DNA from: Parendozoicomonas sp. Alg238-R29
Lineage (GTDB): Bacteria > Pseudomonadota > Gammaproteobacteria > Pseudomonadales > Endozoicomonadaceae
Assembly (NCBI RefSeq): GCF_947331445.1
Contig: NZ_CAMZOG010000012.1
Span: forward strand, 1 to 64,000
DNA: 64,000 nt
Direction: 5' to 3'
The position numbers and the translations under genes were made by a program. The notes under the pieces are model-generated. The model saw only the letters and a list, made by a program, of their open reading frames with translations. It had not been told where the DNA came from and made no database searches. Numbering within the stretch: the first letter of the stretch is position 1; each line of letters starts with the position of its first letter. Below are positions 28,004 to 38,203 of this stretch, piece after piece.

Positions 28004-29551
28004 TTATGCTTCAGGGCGCATATGAGGGAACAAAATCACATCACGAATCGACGGAGAATCAGTAAACAACATGGCCAAACGGTCAATACCAATACCTTCA
28101 CCGGCAGTTGGTGGCAGACCGTATTCCAGTGCACGTACGTAGTCAGCATCGTAATGCATAGCTTCGTCGTCACCGGCATCTTTTTCGTTCACCTGCTGCA
28201 TGAAGCGCTCATGCTGATCTTCCGGATCATTCAGCTCGGAGAAACCATTGGCCAGCTCACGACCACCAACAAAGAACTCAAAGCGGTCCGTTACGTGGTG
28301 GTTGTCATCATTACGACGAGCCAGCGGAGACACTTCAGCTGGATACTCTGTGATAAAGGTTGGTTGCATCAAACGATGTTCAGCAACCTCTTCAAAGATT
28401 TCGGTCTGAATCTTGCCCAGTCCCCAGGTTGGCTTCACTTCGATACCCAGATTTTTCGCGACAGCTTTCGCCTGTTCAAAGTCTGTTACCTGCTCCTCAG
28501 TCAGAGCCGGATTATAGTGCACAATAGACTCTACCATTGTCATGCGCACAAACGGCTTACCGAAGTCATACTCGTGAGCTTCAGTCACTTCACCATCGCT
28601 GTTGCGAACAGTGTTGGTGATCACTGTGGTGCCCAGAATATCCTGCGCTACAGTGCGCAGCATGTCTTCCGTCAGATCCATCAGATCCTTGTAGTCCGCG
28701 TAAGACTGGTAGAACTCCAGCATAGTGAACTCAGGATTATGACGAACAGACAAACCTTCGTTACGGAAGTTACGGTTAATTTCAAACACACGCTCAAAAC
28801 CACCCACAACCAGACGCTTCAGGTACAGTTCGGGAGCGATACGCATGTACATATCGATATCCAGACTGTTGTGGTGAGTAACGAATGGACGAGCAGAAGC
28901 ACCACCGGGAATCACCTGCAGCATGGGAGTTTCCACTTCCATGAAATCACGGTCTGCCAGGTAGCGACGGATACCTTCCACTAATTGAGAACGAACACGA
29001 AATACTTCCCGGGATTTTTCGTTGGTGATCAGGTCAACATAGCGCTGACGATAGCGCATTTCGATATCGGCCAGACCTTTGTGCTTCTCTGGCAGGGGGC
29101 GCAAAGCTTTGGTCAGCAGTTCGAAAGTTTCAATTTCTACGAACAGATCACCCTTGCCGGAGCGCTGCAGGTTACCGAAAATACCGATAATATCGCCAAG
29201 ATCCAGAGTTTTGATCTCAGCCAGAACGTCTTTGTCCAGAGTCTTACGATTTACGTAAGCCTGGATACGGCCAGTCATATCCTGCAGAACCATGAAAGCG
29301 CCACGGTTCAGTACGATACGGCCAGCAACACTGGCACGTTTACCCGCAGCTTCCAAGTCTGGTTTGCTTAGGTCTTTGCACTCTTCCTGCAGGTTGGCAG
29401 CGTAGCTATCGCGACGGAAGGTGTTCGGGTAAGCATTGCGCTCTTTACGAATGGCTCCCAGTTTTTCACGACGCAGAGCAATCAGCTTGTTCTCATCCTG
29501 TTGTTCACTCTGTTGTTCACTGGAAACGTCAGTTACATTTTCGTTAGACAT
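28004..29551 (-). CDS. lysS: lysyl-tRNA synthetase, class II
   Basis: LysS charges tRNA-Lys. The 515-residue protein has an N-terminal extension, the OB-fold anticodon-binding domain (about 65-165) and a class II catalytic core. Motif 1 lies around the [10 protein letters not shown] stretch, motif 2 is [20 protein letters not shown], and motif 3 is [20 protein letters not shown]. It follows prfB in the same direction, as in E. coli and Pseudomonas. A 12-bp hairpin sits in the leader just before the start codon. Confidence 0.98.
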   Translation of the reverse strand: MSNENVTDVSSEQQSEQQDENKLIALRREKLGAIRKERNAYPNTFRRDSYAANLQEECKDLSKPDLEAAGKRASVAGRIVLNRGAFMVLQDMTGRIQAYVNRKTLDKDVLAEIKTLDLGDIIGIFGNLQRSGKGDLFVEIETFELLTKALRPLPEKHKGLADIEMRYRQRYVDLITNEKSREVFRVRSQLVEGIRRYLADRDFMEVETPMLQVIPGGASARPFVTHHNSLDIDMYMRIAPELYLKRLVVGGFERVFEINRNFRNEGLSVRHNPEFTMLEFYQSYADYKDLMDLTEDMLRTVAQDILGTTVITNTVRNSDGEVTEAHEYDFGKPFVRMTMVESIVHYNPALTEEQVTDFEQAKAVAKNLGIEVKPTWGLGKIQTEIFEEVAEHRLMQPTFITEYPAEVSPLARRNDDNHHVTDRFEFFVGGRELANGFSELNDPEDQHERFMQQVNEKDAGDDEAMHYDADYVRALEYGLPPTAGEGIGIDRLAMLFTDSPSIRDVILFPHMRPEA

Positions 29552-29571
29552 TGACTCAGACCTGAAATCAC

Positions 29572-29601
29572 GAAGCGGGGCTGCGATGACAGCCCCGCTT
29601 C
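29572..29601 (-). repeat. 12-bp perfect hairpin in the lysS leader
   Basis: GAAGCGGGGCTG pairs perfectly with CAGCCCCGCTTC around a 6-nt loop, 21 nt upstream of the lysS start codon and downstream of prfB. There is no U tract in the minus direction. It may be a prfB 3' stability structure, a partial terminator or a lysS translational control element. Confidence 0.85.
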
Positions 29602-29706
29602 AGTAAATAAATTTCCCAATGGGCAACATATTAAGACGTCTTGGCATTGACTGCCATTACAACTCATACGTTATCCGATAACACAGCCGGCATTACAAAA
29701 GCCAGG

Positions 29707-30802
29707 TTACAGCCCCTGCTTGAGACTGGCCTCAATAAAGCGGTCAAGATCGCCATCCAGTACTGCCTGGGTATTCCGATTTTCTACACCGGTACGCAGA
29801 TCTTTAATTCTGGAGTCATCCAATACGTAGGAGCGAATCTGACTGCCCCAACCAATATCAGCTTTGCTATCTTCCAGCGCCTGCGCCTCAGCATTGCGCT
29901 TCATCATTTCATGCTCATACAAACGAGCTTTCAGCTGTTGCATGGCTTTGTCTTTATTCTGGTGCTGGGAACGCTGATTCTGACACGCACACACAATGCC
30001 TGTCGGCTCGTGGGTAATACGTACAGCAGAATCAGTGGTGTTTACGTGCTGACCACCCGCGCCACTGGAGCGGTAGGTATCAATACGCAGATCCGCCGGG
30101 TTGATCTCGATCTCAATATTGTCATCAATCTCTGGAGATACAAATACAGAAGTAAACGACGTATGACGACGACCACTGGAGTCGAAAGGCGATTTACGCA
30201 CCAAGCGATGCACGCCAGTTTCTGTGCGCAGCCAGCCAAAGGCATACTCACCAGAAAACTGTACAGTTGCAGATTTCAAACCTGCAACTTCACCAGCGGA
30301 AGCTTCAATGATTTCACATTTGAAACCTTTTGCTTCCCCCCAGCGCAAGTACATACGCAGCAACATGTTGGCCCAATCCTGCGCTTCCGTGCCACCAGAA
30401 CCCGACTGGATGTCAAGATAAGCGTTATTAGGATCCATCTCACCGGCAAACATTCTGCGGAATTCCAGTTTCTCCAACTGTTCTTTCAGATTGCCAAGCT
30501 CAGAAACAACCTCATCGACGCCATCTTCATCATCTTCCTCTACGGCCATGTCCAACAACTCACGGGCGTCTTCCAGCCCTTGATCCATGGTATCGATGGT
30601 TTTTACAATGCCTTCCAGAGTCGAGCGCTCACGCCCCAAAGCCTGTGCATTGTCGGGGTTGTTCCATATCGCGGGATCTTCGAGTTCCCTTTCAACTTCT
30701 ACCAGTCGTTCTTGCTTGCTGGCATAGTCAAAGGTACCCCCTAAGAACGTTCGTACGCTCCGTCATATCCTTGATATCATTCAGGATCGGATTAATTTCC
30801 AT
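29707..30802 (-). CDS. prfB: peptide chain release factor 2 with programmed +1 frameshift
   Basis: RF2 releases polypeptides at UGA and UAA. The first 24 codons run from the ATG at 30802 to an in-frame TGA at 30728-30730. That stop sits in the classic frameshift site: a Shine-Dalgarno-like AGGGGG, then CTT TGA C. After the ribosome slips +1 (skipping the T at 30730) reading continues from 30729 to 29707, giving 364 residues in total. The anticodon-like SPF motif ([10 protein letters not shown]) and the GGQ motif ([16 protein letters not shown]) are both present. Annotation software may report only the downstream part. It is upstream of lysS. Confidence 0.98.
30723..30745 (-). promoter_or_regulatory. 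prfB programmed +1 frameshift site
   Basis: Reading the minus strand, AGGGGG is followed three nt later by CTT TGA C. The internal Shine-Dalgarno and slippery CTT before UGA are the established RF2 autoregulation element: low RF2 slows UGA decoding and favours the shift. Confidence 0.95.
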
Positions 30803-30942
30803 TGCTGCTTCCAGAAACTATGGGCGGGATTCTTGCGAATACCCTATTAGTAAAAAATTAAGAGCGTAAATCTACCAGATCGCAAACCTTGAAAAAATAG
30901 TCGATCTTTTCAACAACTGTTTTTTTTCGAAAAAGTCAGGAC

Positions 30943-32718
30943 TTATACCGATTCAAGGTGTTCAACAACCAATTGCACACTGCGACGCCCCCGAAACTCA
31001 TTAATATCCAATCGATAAACAAGCCTTACGGTCTGTACCGATGTGTCTGGCCAGGTCCGGGTATCAACATTAAAACAGATACCATCCACCCACTCCTCGC
31101 TCTGCTCAGGAACAACAACAATTTTCAGGTGCTTACCACCAACCAGTCGCTGATCTTTTAGCGTGAAGATTCCGTCAAACATCGGTTCGGGAAAGTTCTG
31201 CCCCCAAGGACCAGCGTCTCTCAACTGTTCTGCTGTTCCTAGATTGATGTCATCCTGGGACAAAGCGCCATCAGTATATAAAGAGGATTCCAGCTGCTCA
31301 GGCGTGAGCAACCGCCTTGCCTCCTGATCAAACGCCTCTGAGAACTGCTTGTAATCTTTTTCCAGAATTGACAACCCAGCGGCCATAGCATGCCCACCAA
31401 ATTTAAGAATCAATCCAGGGTGGCGGGTAGACACAGCATCAAGAGCATCACGCACATGAAAACCAGGAATTGAGCGAGCCGAACCTTTGATTTCTCCCTC
31501 ACCGCCCGGCGCAAAAGCAATAACAGGGCGGTGCATTCTTTCCTTTACCCGGGAAGCCAGAATACCAATAACTCCCTGATGCCAATCATCTTGAAACAGG
31601 CATACACCCCAAGGTACTGTCGAACCATTGGTATCTGCTTTCTCTTCCAGCTCCAGCTTGGCCAGATCGCGCAGCGCTTCCTCTTTCATGCTGTCTTCAA
31701 TCTCGCGGCGCTCACGGTTTAACCCATCAAGCTGACTGGCCAAATGACGGGCATGAAGAGGGTCATCAGTAATCAGCAATTCAATACCGAGAGACATATC
31801 ATCCAGCCGCCCAGCAGCATTGAGGCGGGGAGCCAGAGCAAAGCCCATATCAGAGGCAATCAGTCGAGAGGGCTCTCGCTTTGCTACTTCTGCCAAAGCC
31901 AAAATGCCAGGACGAGCACGCCCCACTCGAATACGGCCAATACCCTGATGTACCAAAATACGATTATTGGCATCGAGCCCCACAACATCAGCTACAGTTC
32001 CCAACGCGACAAGATCCAGAAATGAAGCCATATTCGGTTTGGGCCGGGATTGAAACCAGCCACGGCTATCCAGCACATTACGCAGTTCACAGAGCACATA
32101 AAAAATAACGCCAACGCCAGCAGTGCTTTTGCAGGGAAAGCTGCATCCCGGTTGATTGGGGTTCACAATCGCATCGGCTTCTGGCAGTTCATCTCCTGCC
32201 AGGTGATGATCTGTCACCAATACCTTCATACCAGCAGCTTTGGCAGCTTTTACGCCGTCGATACTGGAAATGCCGTTATCCACAGTGACCAGAAGGTCTG
32301 GGGATTTATGTTTAGCCACTTCGACAATAGCGGGAGACAACCCATAACCATACTCGAAACGATTAGGCACCAGAAAATCTACAAACATCGCCCCCATTGC
32401 CCGCAATGCCAGCACTCCCAGAGCAGAACTGGTTGCACCGTCAGCATCAAAGTCACCAACAATTAATATACGCTGCCCACCGGTAACCGCATCAGCCAGC
32501 AACCCAGCCGCTTTATTAATATCTTTCAGGCTTTGCCCACTCTCCAGAGATTGCAGATTCCGCTGCAACTCATCTTCACTACAGATGCCACGAGCACCAT
32601 AGACACGCTGTAGAAGAGGAGATATATCATTAGAAAAATGCGTCGCTGCAGGATGAGATTCAACTTTGCGACGAACGATCGCAACGGATCGGGTGGTTAC
32701 CGACGTGGTTACCGACAT
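30943..32718 (-). CDS. recJ: single-stranded-DNA-specific exonuclease RecJ
   Basis: RecJ is a 5'-to-3' exonuclease used in recombination and mismatch repair. The 591-residue protein has the DHH phosphoesterase motifs GDFDADGATSSALG and TVDNGISS, the DHH itself (VTDHHLAGDELPEADAIVNP), and the DHHA1 signature FGGHAMAAGLSI with its following OB fold. The length matches the family. It lies 140 nt upstream of prfB and 131 nt downstream of thrC, from which it is separated by a terminator. Confidence 0.97.
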   Translation of the reverse strand: MSVTTSVTTRSVAIVRRKVESHPAATHFSNDISPLLQRVYGARGICSEDELQRNLQSLESGQSLKDINKAAGLLADAVTGGQRILIVGDFDADGATSSALGVLALRAMGAMFVDFLVPNRFEYGYGLSPAIVEVAKHKSPDLLVTVDNGISSIDGVKAAKAAGMKVLVTDHHLAGDELPEADAIVNPNQPGCSFPCKSTAGVGVIFYVLCELRNVLDSRGWFQSRPKPNMASFLDLVALGTVADVVGLDANNRILVHQGIGRIRVGRARPGILALAEVAKREPSRLIASDMGFALAPRLNAAGRLDDMSLGIELLITDDPLHARHLASQLDGLNRERREIEDSMKEEALRDLAKLELEEKADTNGSTVPWGVCLFQDDWHQGVIGILASRVKERMHRPVIAFAPGGEGEIKGSARSIPGFHVRDALDAVSTRHPGLILKFGGHAMAAGLSILEKDYKQFSEAFDQEARRLLTPEQLESSLYTDGALSQDDINLGTAEQLRDAGPWGQNFPEPMFDGIFTLKDQRLVGGKHLKIVVVPEQSEEWVDGICFNVDTRTWPDTSVQTVRLVYRLDINEFRGRRSVQLVVEHLESV

Positions 32719-32802
32719 AGTGACAAGGTGTTCTCTGAAGTCATGGATGCCTCATCATACTAACACGCCCCTATTTAATTTCCCGAGCAGTTCAGAAGGA
32801 CA

Positions 32803-32832
32803 AAAGGCGCGACTCAAGCAAGCCGCGCCTTT
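32803..32832 (-). terminator. intrinsic terminator of hom-thrC
   Basis: The arms AAAGGCGCG and CGCGCCTTT form a 9-bp stem with a 12-nt loop. The minus-strand tail TTTTGT follows. It lies 18 nt past the thrC stop. Confidence 0.85.
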
Positions 32833-32849
32833 CAAAGAACACAGAAATA

Positions 32850-34250
32850 TTAAAGGTTCAGAGTACTCTGAATGTAACCATGCAACCCTTTCATATCATC
32901 TTTCAAAACATCGTACTTTTCTGGTCTTTCATGGAGATCAGATAACCAAACCGGAAGCTCAGGTTCCCTAAGCCCAGCACGCACAATTGCCTCAGGGAAT
33001 TTCACTGGATGTGCTGTAGCAAGAATCACAATCGGAGTTGCTACATCAACTGAACAAGTACGCGCTGCTTTCACGCCAATTGCAGTATGGGGGTCGAGCA
33101 GGTAACCACTGCAATCATCCGACACTTGTTTAATTGTTGATACAACATCTTCATCAGAGGAGCGATCACTATCAAACAGCACTTTCACCGCCTGCCAGCG
33201 ATTATTATCGATAGATATAGACCCGGTTTTATCGAACGCTTCCATCATCAGTTTCAGCTGCTCGCCGTTGCGATCCTGAACATCAAACAACAACCGCTCA
33301 AAGTTACTGGATACCATAATATCCATACTGGGTGAGAGTGTGGGTGCCAGCTGTTCTTTGGAGTAACTGTTGTCAGCAAAGAAGCGATGCAAAATATCAT
33401 TGCAGTTGGTTGCAACAATCAGTTTTTTAACCGGAAGCCCCATCTTCTTAGCGATATAGCCAGCAAAGATATCGCCAAAGTTGCCAGTTGGTACGGAGAA
33501 AGAGACTTCTTTCTCTGGTGCACCAAGAGACAGGGCTGCATAGAAGTAGTAAACCACCTGCGCCATAATCCGGGCCCAGTTAATGGAGTTCACCGCAACA
33601 AGACGACGTTTTTCACCTAAAAATGATTGATCGGCAAAACTGGCTTTCACTAACGCCTGGCAATCATCAAAGGTGCCTTCGATGGCAATATTGTGAACAT
33701 TATCCGCCAACACTGTCGTCATCTGGCGACGCTGAACTTCTGAAACCCGGTTATGGGGATGCATGATAAAAATATCAACGTGCTCGCAGGCACGACACCC
33801 TTCGATAGCAGCAGAACCTGTATCACCAGATGTTGCACCAAGAATCACGGCTTTCTCATTACGGCGTCCAAGAGACTCATCAAGCAGCCTTCCCAAAAGC
33901 TGCAAAGCAAAATCCTTGAATGCCAGAGTTGGACCATGGAACAACTCCATTACCCACTCATTGGTACCCAGCTGGGTTAAAGGCGCAACAGCTTTGTGAC
34001 GAAAAACCTTGTATGTGTCACCGACAATCTGCTGCAGCTTTGCTTCATTAAGAAAATCAGAAACAAAAGGACGAACAATCTCAACAGCCAGAGACGGATA
34101 GTCCAGTTCAGCCAGCTTTTTCATCTCTTCAGCCGAGTACTGAGGCAGTGACTCGGGAATATAGAGGCCACCGTCACTGGCCAGACCGGTTAGCATGACA
34201 TCTTCAAAACCAAGTGCAGGAGCCTGCCCGCGGGTACTGATATATTTCAT
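32850..34250 (-). CDS. thrC: threonine synthase
   Basis: ThrC converts O-phosphohomoserine to threonine with pyridoxal phosphate. The 466-residue protein has the PLP lysine in HGPTLAFKDFALQLLGRL (about 105-122), the SGDTGSAAIEG phosphate-binding loop, and the FSVPTGNFGDIFAGY motif. It follows hom by 32 nt, making a two-gene threonine operon without thrB beside it, as in Pseudomonas. Confidence 0.97.
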   Translation of the reverse strand: MKYISTRGQAPALGFEDVMLTGLASDGGLYIPESLPQYSAEEMKKLAELDYPSLAVEIVRPFVSDFLNEAKLQQIVGDTYKVFRHKAVAPLTQLGTNEWVMELFHGPTLAFKDFALQLLGRLLDESLGRRNEKAVILGATSGDTGSAAIEGCRACEHVDIFIMHPHNRVSEVQRRQMTTVLADNVHNIAIEGTFDDCQALVKASFADQSFLGEKRRLVAVNSINWARIMAQVVYYFYAALSLGAPEKEVSFSVPTGNFGDIFAGYIAKKMGLPVKKLIVATNCNDILHRFFADNSYSKEQLAPTLSPSMDIMVSSNFERLLFDVQDRNGEQLKLMMEAFDKTGSISIDNNRWQAVKVLFDSDRSSDEDVVSTIKQVSDDCSGYLLDPHTAIGVKAARTCSVDVATPIVILATAHPVKFPEAIVRAGLREPELPVWLSDLHERPEKYDVLKDDMKGLHGYIQSTLNL

Positions 34251-34282
34251 TATTATTTCCGGTGTAAAACTATTCCTGAGGC

Positions 34283-35584
34283 TTATCCACTCAAATGCTC
34301 AACCCGTATATGTGCCACGGGCCCGGCAATATCATTCAACGCTTCAAGCTCTTTCAGCGCAGTATTCAAAAGACTTTCTTTGATTTCATGGGTTAGCAAC
34401 ACAATGTCTGCTGTTCCATCACTCTCGCGAGATTCCTTCTGCAACAATGCATCAATATTAATACCGTGTTGCCCAAGAACTTCAGTGACTCGCATAAGCA
34501 CGCCCGGGTGATCTTTGGCTCTCATTCGCAGATAACATGCAGCATTCACATCAGTAATTGGTAGAACAGGAACATTCTCTCCACCATTGAGAGCCGCTAT
34601 CGGTGGAACAGCAGCGCCTGGAGCATCAATCAGACGCGCAATATCTGCAATATCTGCAACAACCGCGGAAGCCGTTGGTTCACTGCCAGCGCCAGCACCA
34701 TAGTACAGAGTCTGCCCAACAGCATCCCCATCAATCAAAACACTGTTCATTACACCATCAACACTGGCCAGCAGATGACTTTCTGGAATAAGAGTTGGGT
34801 GGACTCTCAACTCAACGCCCTGCTCGGTGCGACGGGCGATGCCAAGGTGCTTTATCCGATAGCCCAGCTCTTGCGCGTACTGCAGATCATCAGGCGTCAC
34901 CTGACTGATACCCTGAGTATAGGTCTTATCAAATGCCAGGGGTGTACCGAATGCATTGGCTGCAAGAATGGCGAGTTTGTGAGCAGCATCAATACCTTCC
35001 ACATCAAAGGTTGGATCAGCTTCCGCATAGCCGAGATCCTGAGCTTTTTTCAGCACTTCAGAAAATGGGCTACCCTTTTCTTTCATCTCGGTAAGAATAA
35101 AGTTTCCGGTGCCATTTATAATACCGGCAAGCCAGTTAATGCGATTACCAACCAGACCTTCGCGTAAAGCTTTAATGGCAGGAATACCACCGGCAACACC
35201 GGCCTCATAGGCGACAACTACATTCTTCTCCCGCGCCGCTGCAAAGATCTCATTCCCATGTTCGGCAATCAGAGCTTTGTTAGCAGTAACAACATGCTTT
35301 CCATTTTCAATAGCTGTAAGCACTAGCTTCTTAGCAACATCGTACCCGCCAATCAGCTCAACAAGAATATCAATATCAGGATTGGTTGCGACTTCATAAA
35401 TATCGCTGGTAACAGGTATACCCGTGGTATCACAAGACGGATTGGGGCGACGCGCTGCAATCTGGGCAACCTGAAGCTTCTGACCAGTACGGCTGGCAAG
35501 AATATCGGCATTTCGAAGAAGTACATTGACCGTACCACTGCCAACAGTTCCCAATCCGCAAATTCCTACTTTCACAGGTTTCAA
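34283..35584 (-). CDS. hom: homoserine dehydrogenase
   Basis: Hom reduces aspartate semialdehyde to homoserine. The 433-residue monofunctional enzyme has the NAD(P)-binding motif KVGICGLGTVGSGTV at the N terminus, the catalytic-domain signature GIINGTGNFILTEM, and a C-terminal ACT domain (about 350-430; AKDHPGVLMRVTEVL) for threonine feedback. The start appears to be a TTG with AAGGGG upstream. A fair sigma-70 promoter lies 48 nt upstream of the start codon. Confidence 0.96.
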   Translation of the reverse strand: MKPVKVGICGLGTVGSGTVNVLLRNADILASRTGQKLQVAQIAARRPNPSCDTTGIPVTSDIYEVATNPDIDILVELIGGYDVAKKLVLTAIENGKHVVTANKALIAEHGNEIFAAAREKNVVVAYEAGVAGGIPAIKALREGLVGNRINWLAGIINGTGNFILTEMKEKGSPFSEVLKKAQDLGYAEADPTFDVEGIDAAHKLAILAANAFGTPLAFDKTYTQGISQVTPDDLQYAQELGYRIKHLGIARRTEQGVELRVHPTLIPESHLLASVDGVMNSVLIDGDAVGQTLYYGAGAGSEPTASAVVADIADIARLIDAPGAAVPPIAALNGGENVPVLPITDVNAACYLRMRAKDHPGVLMRVTEVLGQHGINIDALLQKESRESDGTADIVLLTHEIKESLLNTALKELEALNDIAGPVAHIRVEHLSG

Positions 35585-35631
35585 ACTGATACCCCTTATA
35601 TAGATAACTTTGTTATTGTCTGACCGAATAT

Positions 35632-35660
35632 CTTCTATTTTGTGCCGGTTGAGCTGTCAA
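35632..35660 (-). promoter_or_regulatory. predicted promoter of hom-thrC
   Basis: The minus strand has a perfect -35 TTGACA (35655-35660), a 17-nt spacer and a -10 TAGAAG (4 of 6). A separate perfect TATAAT near 35672-35677 has no good -35 at normal spacing. Confidence 0.5.
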
Positions 35661-35734
35661 TGGTGCCAGATTATAGCGTTCACGGCAGAGGCACGATAGC
35701 CTGCAAAGAGGGGATATAGAGCCTTAAAAAGAAA

Positions 35735-35762
35735 AAAGCCTGCGAAATTCTCTGCAGGCTTT
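35735..35762 (-). terminator. intrinsic terminator of dsbC
   Basis: The stem AAAGCCTGC with GCAGGCTTT is followed on the minus strand by TTTTTTC. This is a strong Rho-independent terminator located 45 nt past the dsbC stop and ahead of the hom promoter. Confidence 0.9.
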
Positions 35763-35807
35763 ATAAAAGGAGGTTTTTACAAAACTATTTTTTCAAAACT
35801 ATAAGGT

Positions 35808-36587
35808 TTATAAACCCATCAACTTCAACAAAGAGTCGGCGGGCTGATAACCTGGAATTGAGCGACCATCTTCCAGATAAATCGCCGGCGTACCGCGAAC
35901 CCCCAAAGAGATTCCAAGTTGGTACTGATCGTTTACAGGATTGGTGCAGGTTAATGTTGGAATTGAACCACCACTTTTAAGAGTGGTCATCGCCTGCTTG
36001 CGATCTTTGGCACACCAGGCCGAAACCATCTTTCCAAACGCAGGGGCACGCTCTCCACCTCTAGGGAAGGCCAGATAACGCACCTCTACACCCTTCTCAT
36101 TCAGCTCAGGCACTTCCTGATGCAACTTACGGCAGTAGCCACAATCCACATCGGTGAACACATAAAGAATGCCTTTTCTCTCACCCTTGGGAGAAAACAC
36201 AATCAGACCTTCTGCATCAACTGCGGCCAGACGTTTGCGTACCTGTTGCTCCCGCACCTTATCAGTCAGATTATCCAGACCGTCTTTACGGATTTTCATC
36301 AGATCGCCGCTAAAAATATACCGACCATCATCAGACACATAAAGCAGCTCACCTGATTTCATCTGCACCTGATAGATTCCGCTAACAGGAGTCGCCTCAA
36401 TACTTTCCAGTACAAGACCTTCATTAACTTGCTTTAATCCTGTCTGAATAACCGTTTCGACCGCAGCCAGATTCTTCTTGTCTGCCGAGCTTTTCACACC
36501 CTCTGCAGCACTCAAACCTGACATCAGAAGAGCCGGAATTATCAAAACCTGCAGCGCCATTCTTTTTAAAATTGGCCCATTTAACAT
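35808..36587 (-). CDS. dsbC: thiol:disulfide interchange protein DsbC
   Basis: DsbC is a periplasmic disulfide isomerase. From the ATG at 36587 (GAGG seven nt upstream) it has 259 residues. The signal peptide ends near residue 28, an N-terminal dimerisation domain spans about 38-98, and the thioredoxin-like domain carries the active site CGYC in FTDVDCGYCRKLH. The later Cys pair (around WCAKDR and LTCTNP) matches the structural disulfide. It lies downstream of xerD, as in Pseudomonas. Confidence 0.96.
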   Translation of the reverse strand: MLNGPILKRMALQVLIIPALLMSGLSAAEGVKSSADKKNLAAVETVIQTGLKQVNEGLVLESIEATPVSGIYQVQMKSGELLYVSDDGRYIFSGDLMKIRKDGLDNLTDKVREQQVRKRLAAVDAEGLIVFSPKGERKGILYVFTDVDCGYCRKLHQEVPELNEKGVEVRYLAFPRGGERAPAFGKMVSAWCAKDRKQAMTTLKSGGSIPTLTCTNPVNDQYQLGISLGVRGTPAIYLEDGRSIPGYQPADSLLKLMGL

Positions 36588-36640
36588 TGGCAACCTCGTT
36601 GTTATGCCGAAATTATTTTCAATTTTCTAACCATAGCAGG

Positions 36641-37585
36641 CTAGCCACGGGGATGATGCTTTGAATGTAACTGTTGCAACCTATGCTGCGCTACATGGGT
36701 ATAAATCTGGGTAGTAGAAAGGTTACTGTGCCCCAGCAGCATCTGTACAACCCGCAAATCAGCCCCATGATTCAACAAGTGTGTCGCAAAAGCATGGCGC
36801 AATACATGGGGTGAAAGTGGTTTATTAATACCTACTATCACCGCATATTTCTTAATTCTGTGCCAAAAAGTCTGCCGAGTCATCGCCTTACCGCCACGCC
36901 CGGGAAAAAGCACATCACTTTGCACTTCCTTTAAAAAAACGCCCCGGGACGAAGCCAGATAACGTTCCAGCCACTCACAGGCTGCCTGCCCCATAGGCAC
37001 AAGCCGCTCTTTGCTGCCCTTCCCGTAAATACGCAAAACACCCTGCCGCAGATTCACCCTGGATAATTCCAACCCCACCAGCTCTGTCACTCGCAACCCG
37101 CAAGCGTAAAGGAGCTCAAGCATAGCCCTGTCCCTTAGGCCAAGATCCGTGTGCAAATCGGGGGCCCTTAACAAAGAATCAACATCATCTTCACTGAGTA
37201 TTTTGGGAAGGGAACGCCCATGACTGGGAGATACAATCAACTGTGTAGGGTTGGAAGAAATTCGCTCATTACGCTGCAACCAGCCATAAAGCCCACGAAC
37301 GGAGGAGAGTAGCCTCGCTGTTGAACGGGCACTGTACCCCTGCCCCGCACGCCATACCAGAAAGTTCTGCAATTGATCACGGGACAGATCGAGAAGGGTA
37401 ATATCATTTTTTTTCAGCCATGAAGAAAGCTGAACAAGATCTCGCCGATAGGCTTGCCGACTATTATCGCTCAGGCCTTTTTCCAGCCAGAGGAAATCAA
37501 GATAGTCCGCCACCTCGTGGGAAATGTTTTCCTTACGAGCTGGCGGTGGTGAAAGTGTACTTTCAGGCACAATGGGCCTCGCCAT
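36641..37585 (-). CDS. xerD: site-specific tyrosine recombinase XerD
   Basis: XerD works with XerC at dif to resolve chromosome dimers. The catalytic residues Arg (ACGLRVTELVGL), His-x-x-Arg (SPHVLRHAFATHLL), His (LGHSNLSTTQ) and Tyr (IYTHV) are all visible. The ATG at 37585 gives 314 residues, close to the usual 298. A TTG at 37642 with a purine-rich upstream sequence would extend it and overlap the end of the upstream gene, so the start is unsure. The position next to dsbC and hom supports XerD over XerC. Confidence 0.94.
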   Translation of the reverse strand: MARPIVPESTLSPPPARKENISHEVADYLDFLWLEKGLSDNSRQAYRRDLVQLSSWLKKNDITLLDLSRDQLQNFLVWRAGQGYSARSTARLLSSVRGLYGWLQRNERISSNPTQLIVSPSHGRSLPKILSEDDVDSLLRAPDLHTDLGLRDRAMLELLYACGLRVTELVGLELSRVNLRQGVLRIYGKGSKERLVPMGQAACEWLERYLASSRGVFLKEVQSDVLFPGRGGKAMTRQTFWHRIKKYAVIVGINKPLSPHVLRHAFATHLLNHGADLRVVQMLLGHSNLSTTQIYTHVAQHRLQQLHSKHHPRG

Positions 37586-37625
37586 TAACAAGTGAGACCA
37601 TTGTGCCTTATTTCCTGCAAAAACA

Positions 37626-38039
37626 TCAGGCAGGAACCACAACCTTACCCTGCTGAACCATCTTCAGCATCTCACCCATTTTCTGGTGCACAAGATTGAC
37701 GGCCTTGAGCGGACGGAGCATCACCTTGAATTCGGTGATCAAACCATCTTCATTCCAACTGATCATATCCACGCCGTTAATTTGGATGCCATCAATTTCG
37801 GTGACAAATTCCAGCACAGCAAAATCATCACCTACAAGCTCCTTTTCATACTTAAACGGGCCAGCGAGCAGCACATGGGCTGCACCCATTAAGTACATAC
37901 GGGTCAGAGCTTTACCCTTTTGTGGCGAATGAACAACCGGAGAATAGAAGACCACATCATCCGCAAGAATCTCACCCAAGATGGATGGATTTTTGGTTTC
38001 AATGATCTGGTGCCACTTATCGATAACAGTTGCGGACAT
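37626..38039 (-). CDS. SnoaL-like/NTF2-fold domain protein
   Basis: This 137-residue cytosolic protein starts with WHQIIETKNPSILGEILADDVVFYSPVV and has a later NGVDMISWNEDGLITEFKVMLRP. That is the usual pattern of SnoaL-like polyketide-cyclase/NTF2-fold proteins. The family binds small hydrophobic ligands in many contexts, so the substrate here cannot be told. It lies between xerD and the rplS terminator on the same strand and may share a transcript with xerD. Confidence 0.8.
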   Translation of the reverse strand: MSATVIDKWHQIIETKNPSILGEILADDVVFYSPVVHSPQKGKALTRMYLMGAAHVLLAGPFKYEKELVGDDFAVLEFVTEIDGIQINGVDMISWNEDGLITEFKVMLRPLKAVNLVHQKMGEMLKMVQQGKVVVPA

Positions 38040-38140
38040 AAAAGAACCTGTTTTGTTCTGGTTATTACAGGAAGGTTCATTCTATGGCAGCAAGACAGGA
38101 TTACCACACAAATATGGAATAAGAAGGGAAAACCGGAAAA

Positions 38141-38170
38141 GAAAAAGGCAGCCAATTGGCTGCCTTTTTC
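38141..38170 (-). terminator. terminator of the rpsP-rimM-trmD-rplS operon
   Basis: A 30-nt perfect palindrome has 15-bp arms starting GAAAAAGGCAGCC. The minus-strand arm ends in a TTTTTC tail, giving a strong intrinsic terminator 34 nt past rplS. The symmetry means it could also act on the plus strand. Confidence 0.9.
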
Positions 38171-38203
38171 CCGTCGTTCTGTCGCAAAGCGATTAAAAAT
38201 AAA

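Noticed and set aside
29641-30744. 367-codon plus-strand ORF opposite prfB
   Set aside because: It is antisense to the RF2 gene and its frameshift site; no motif.
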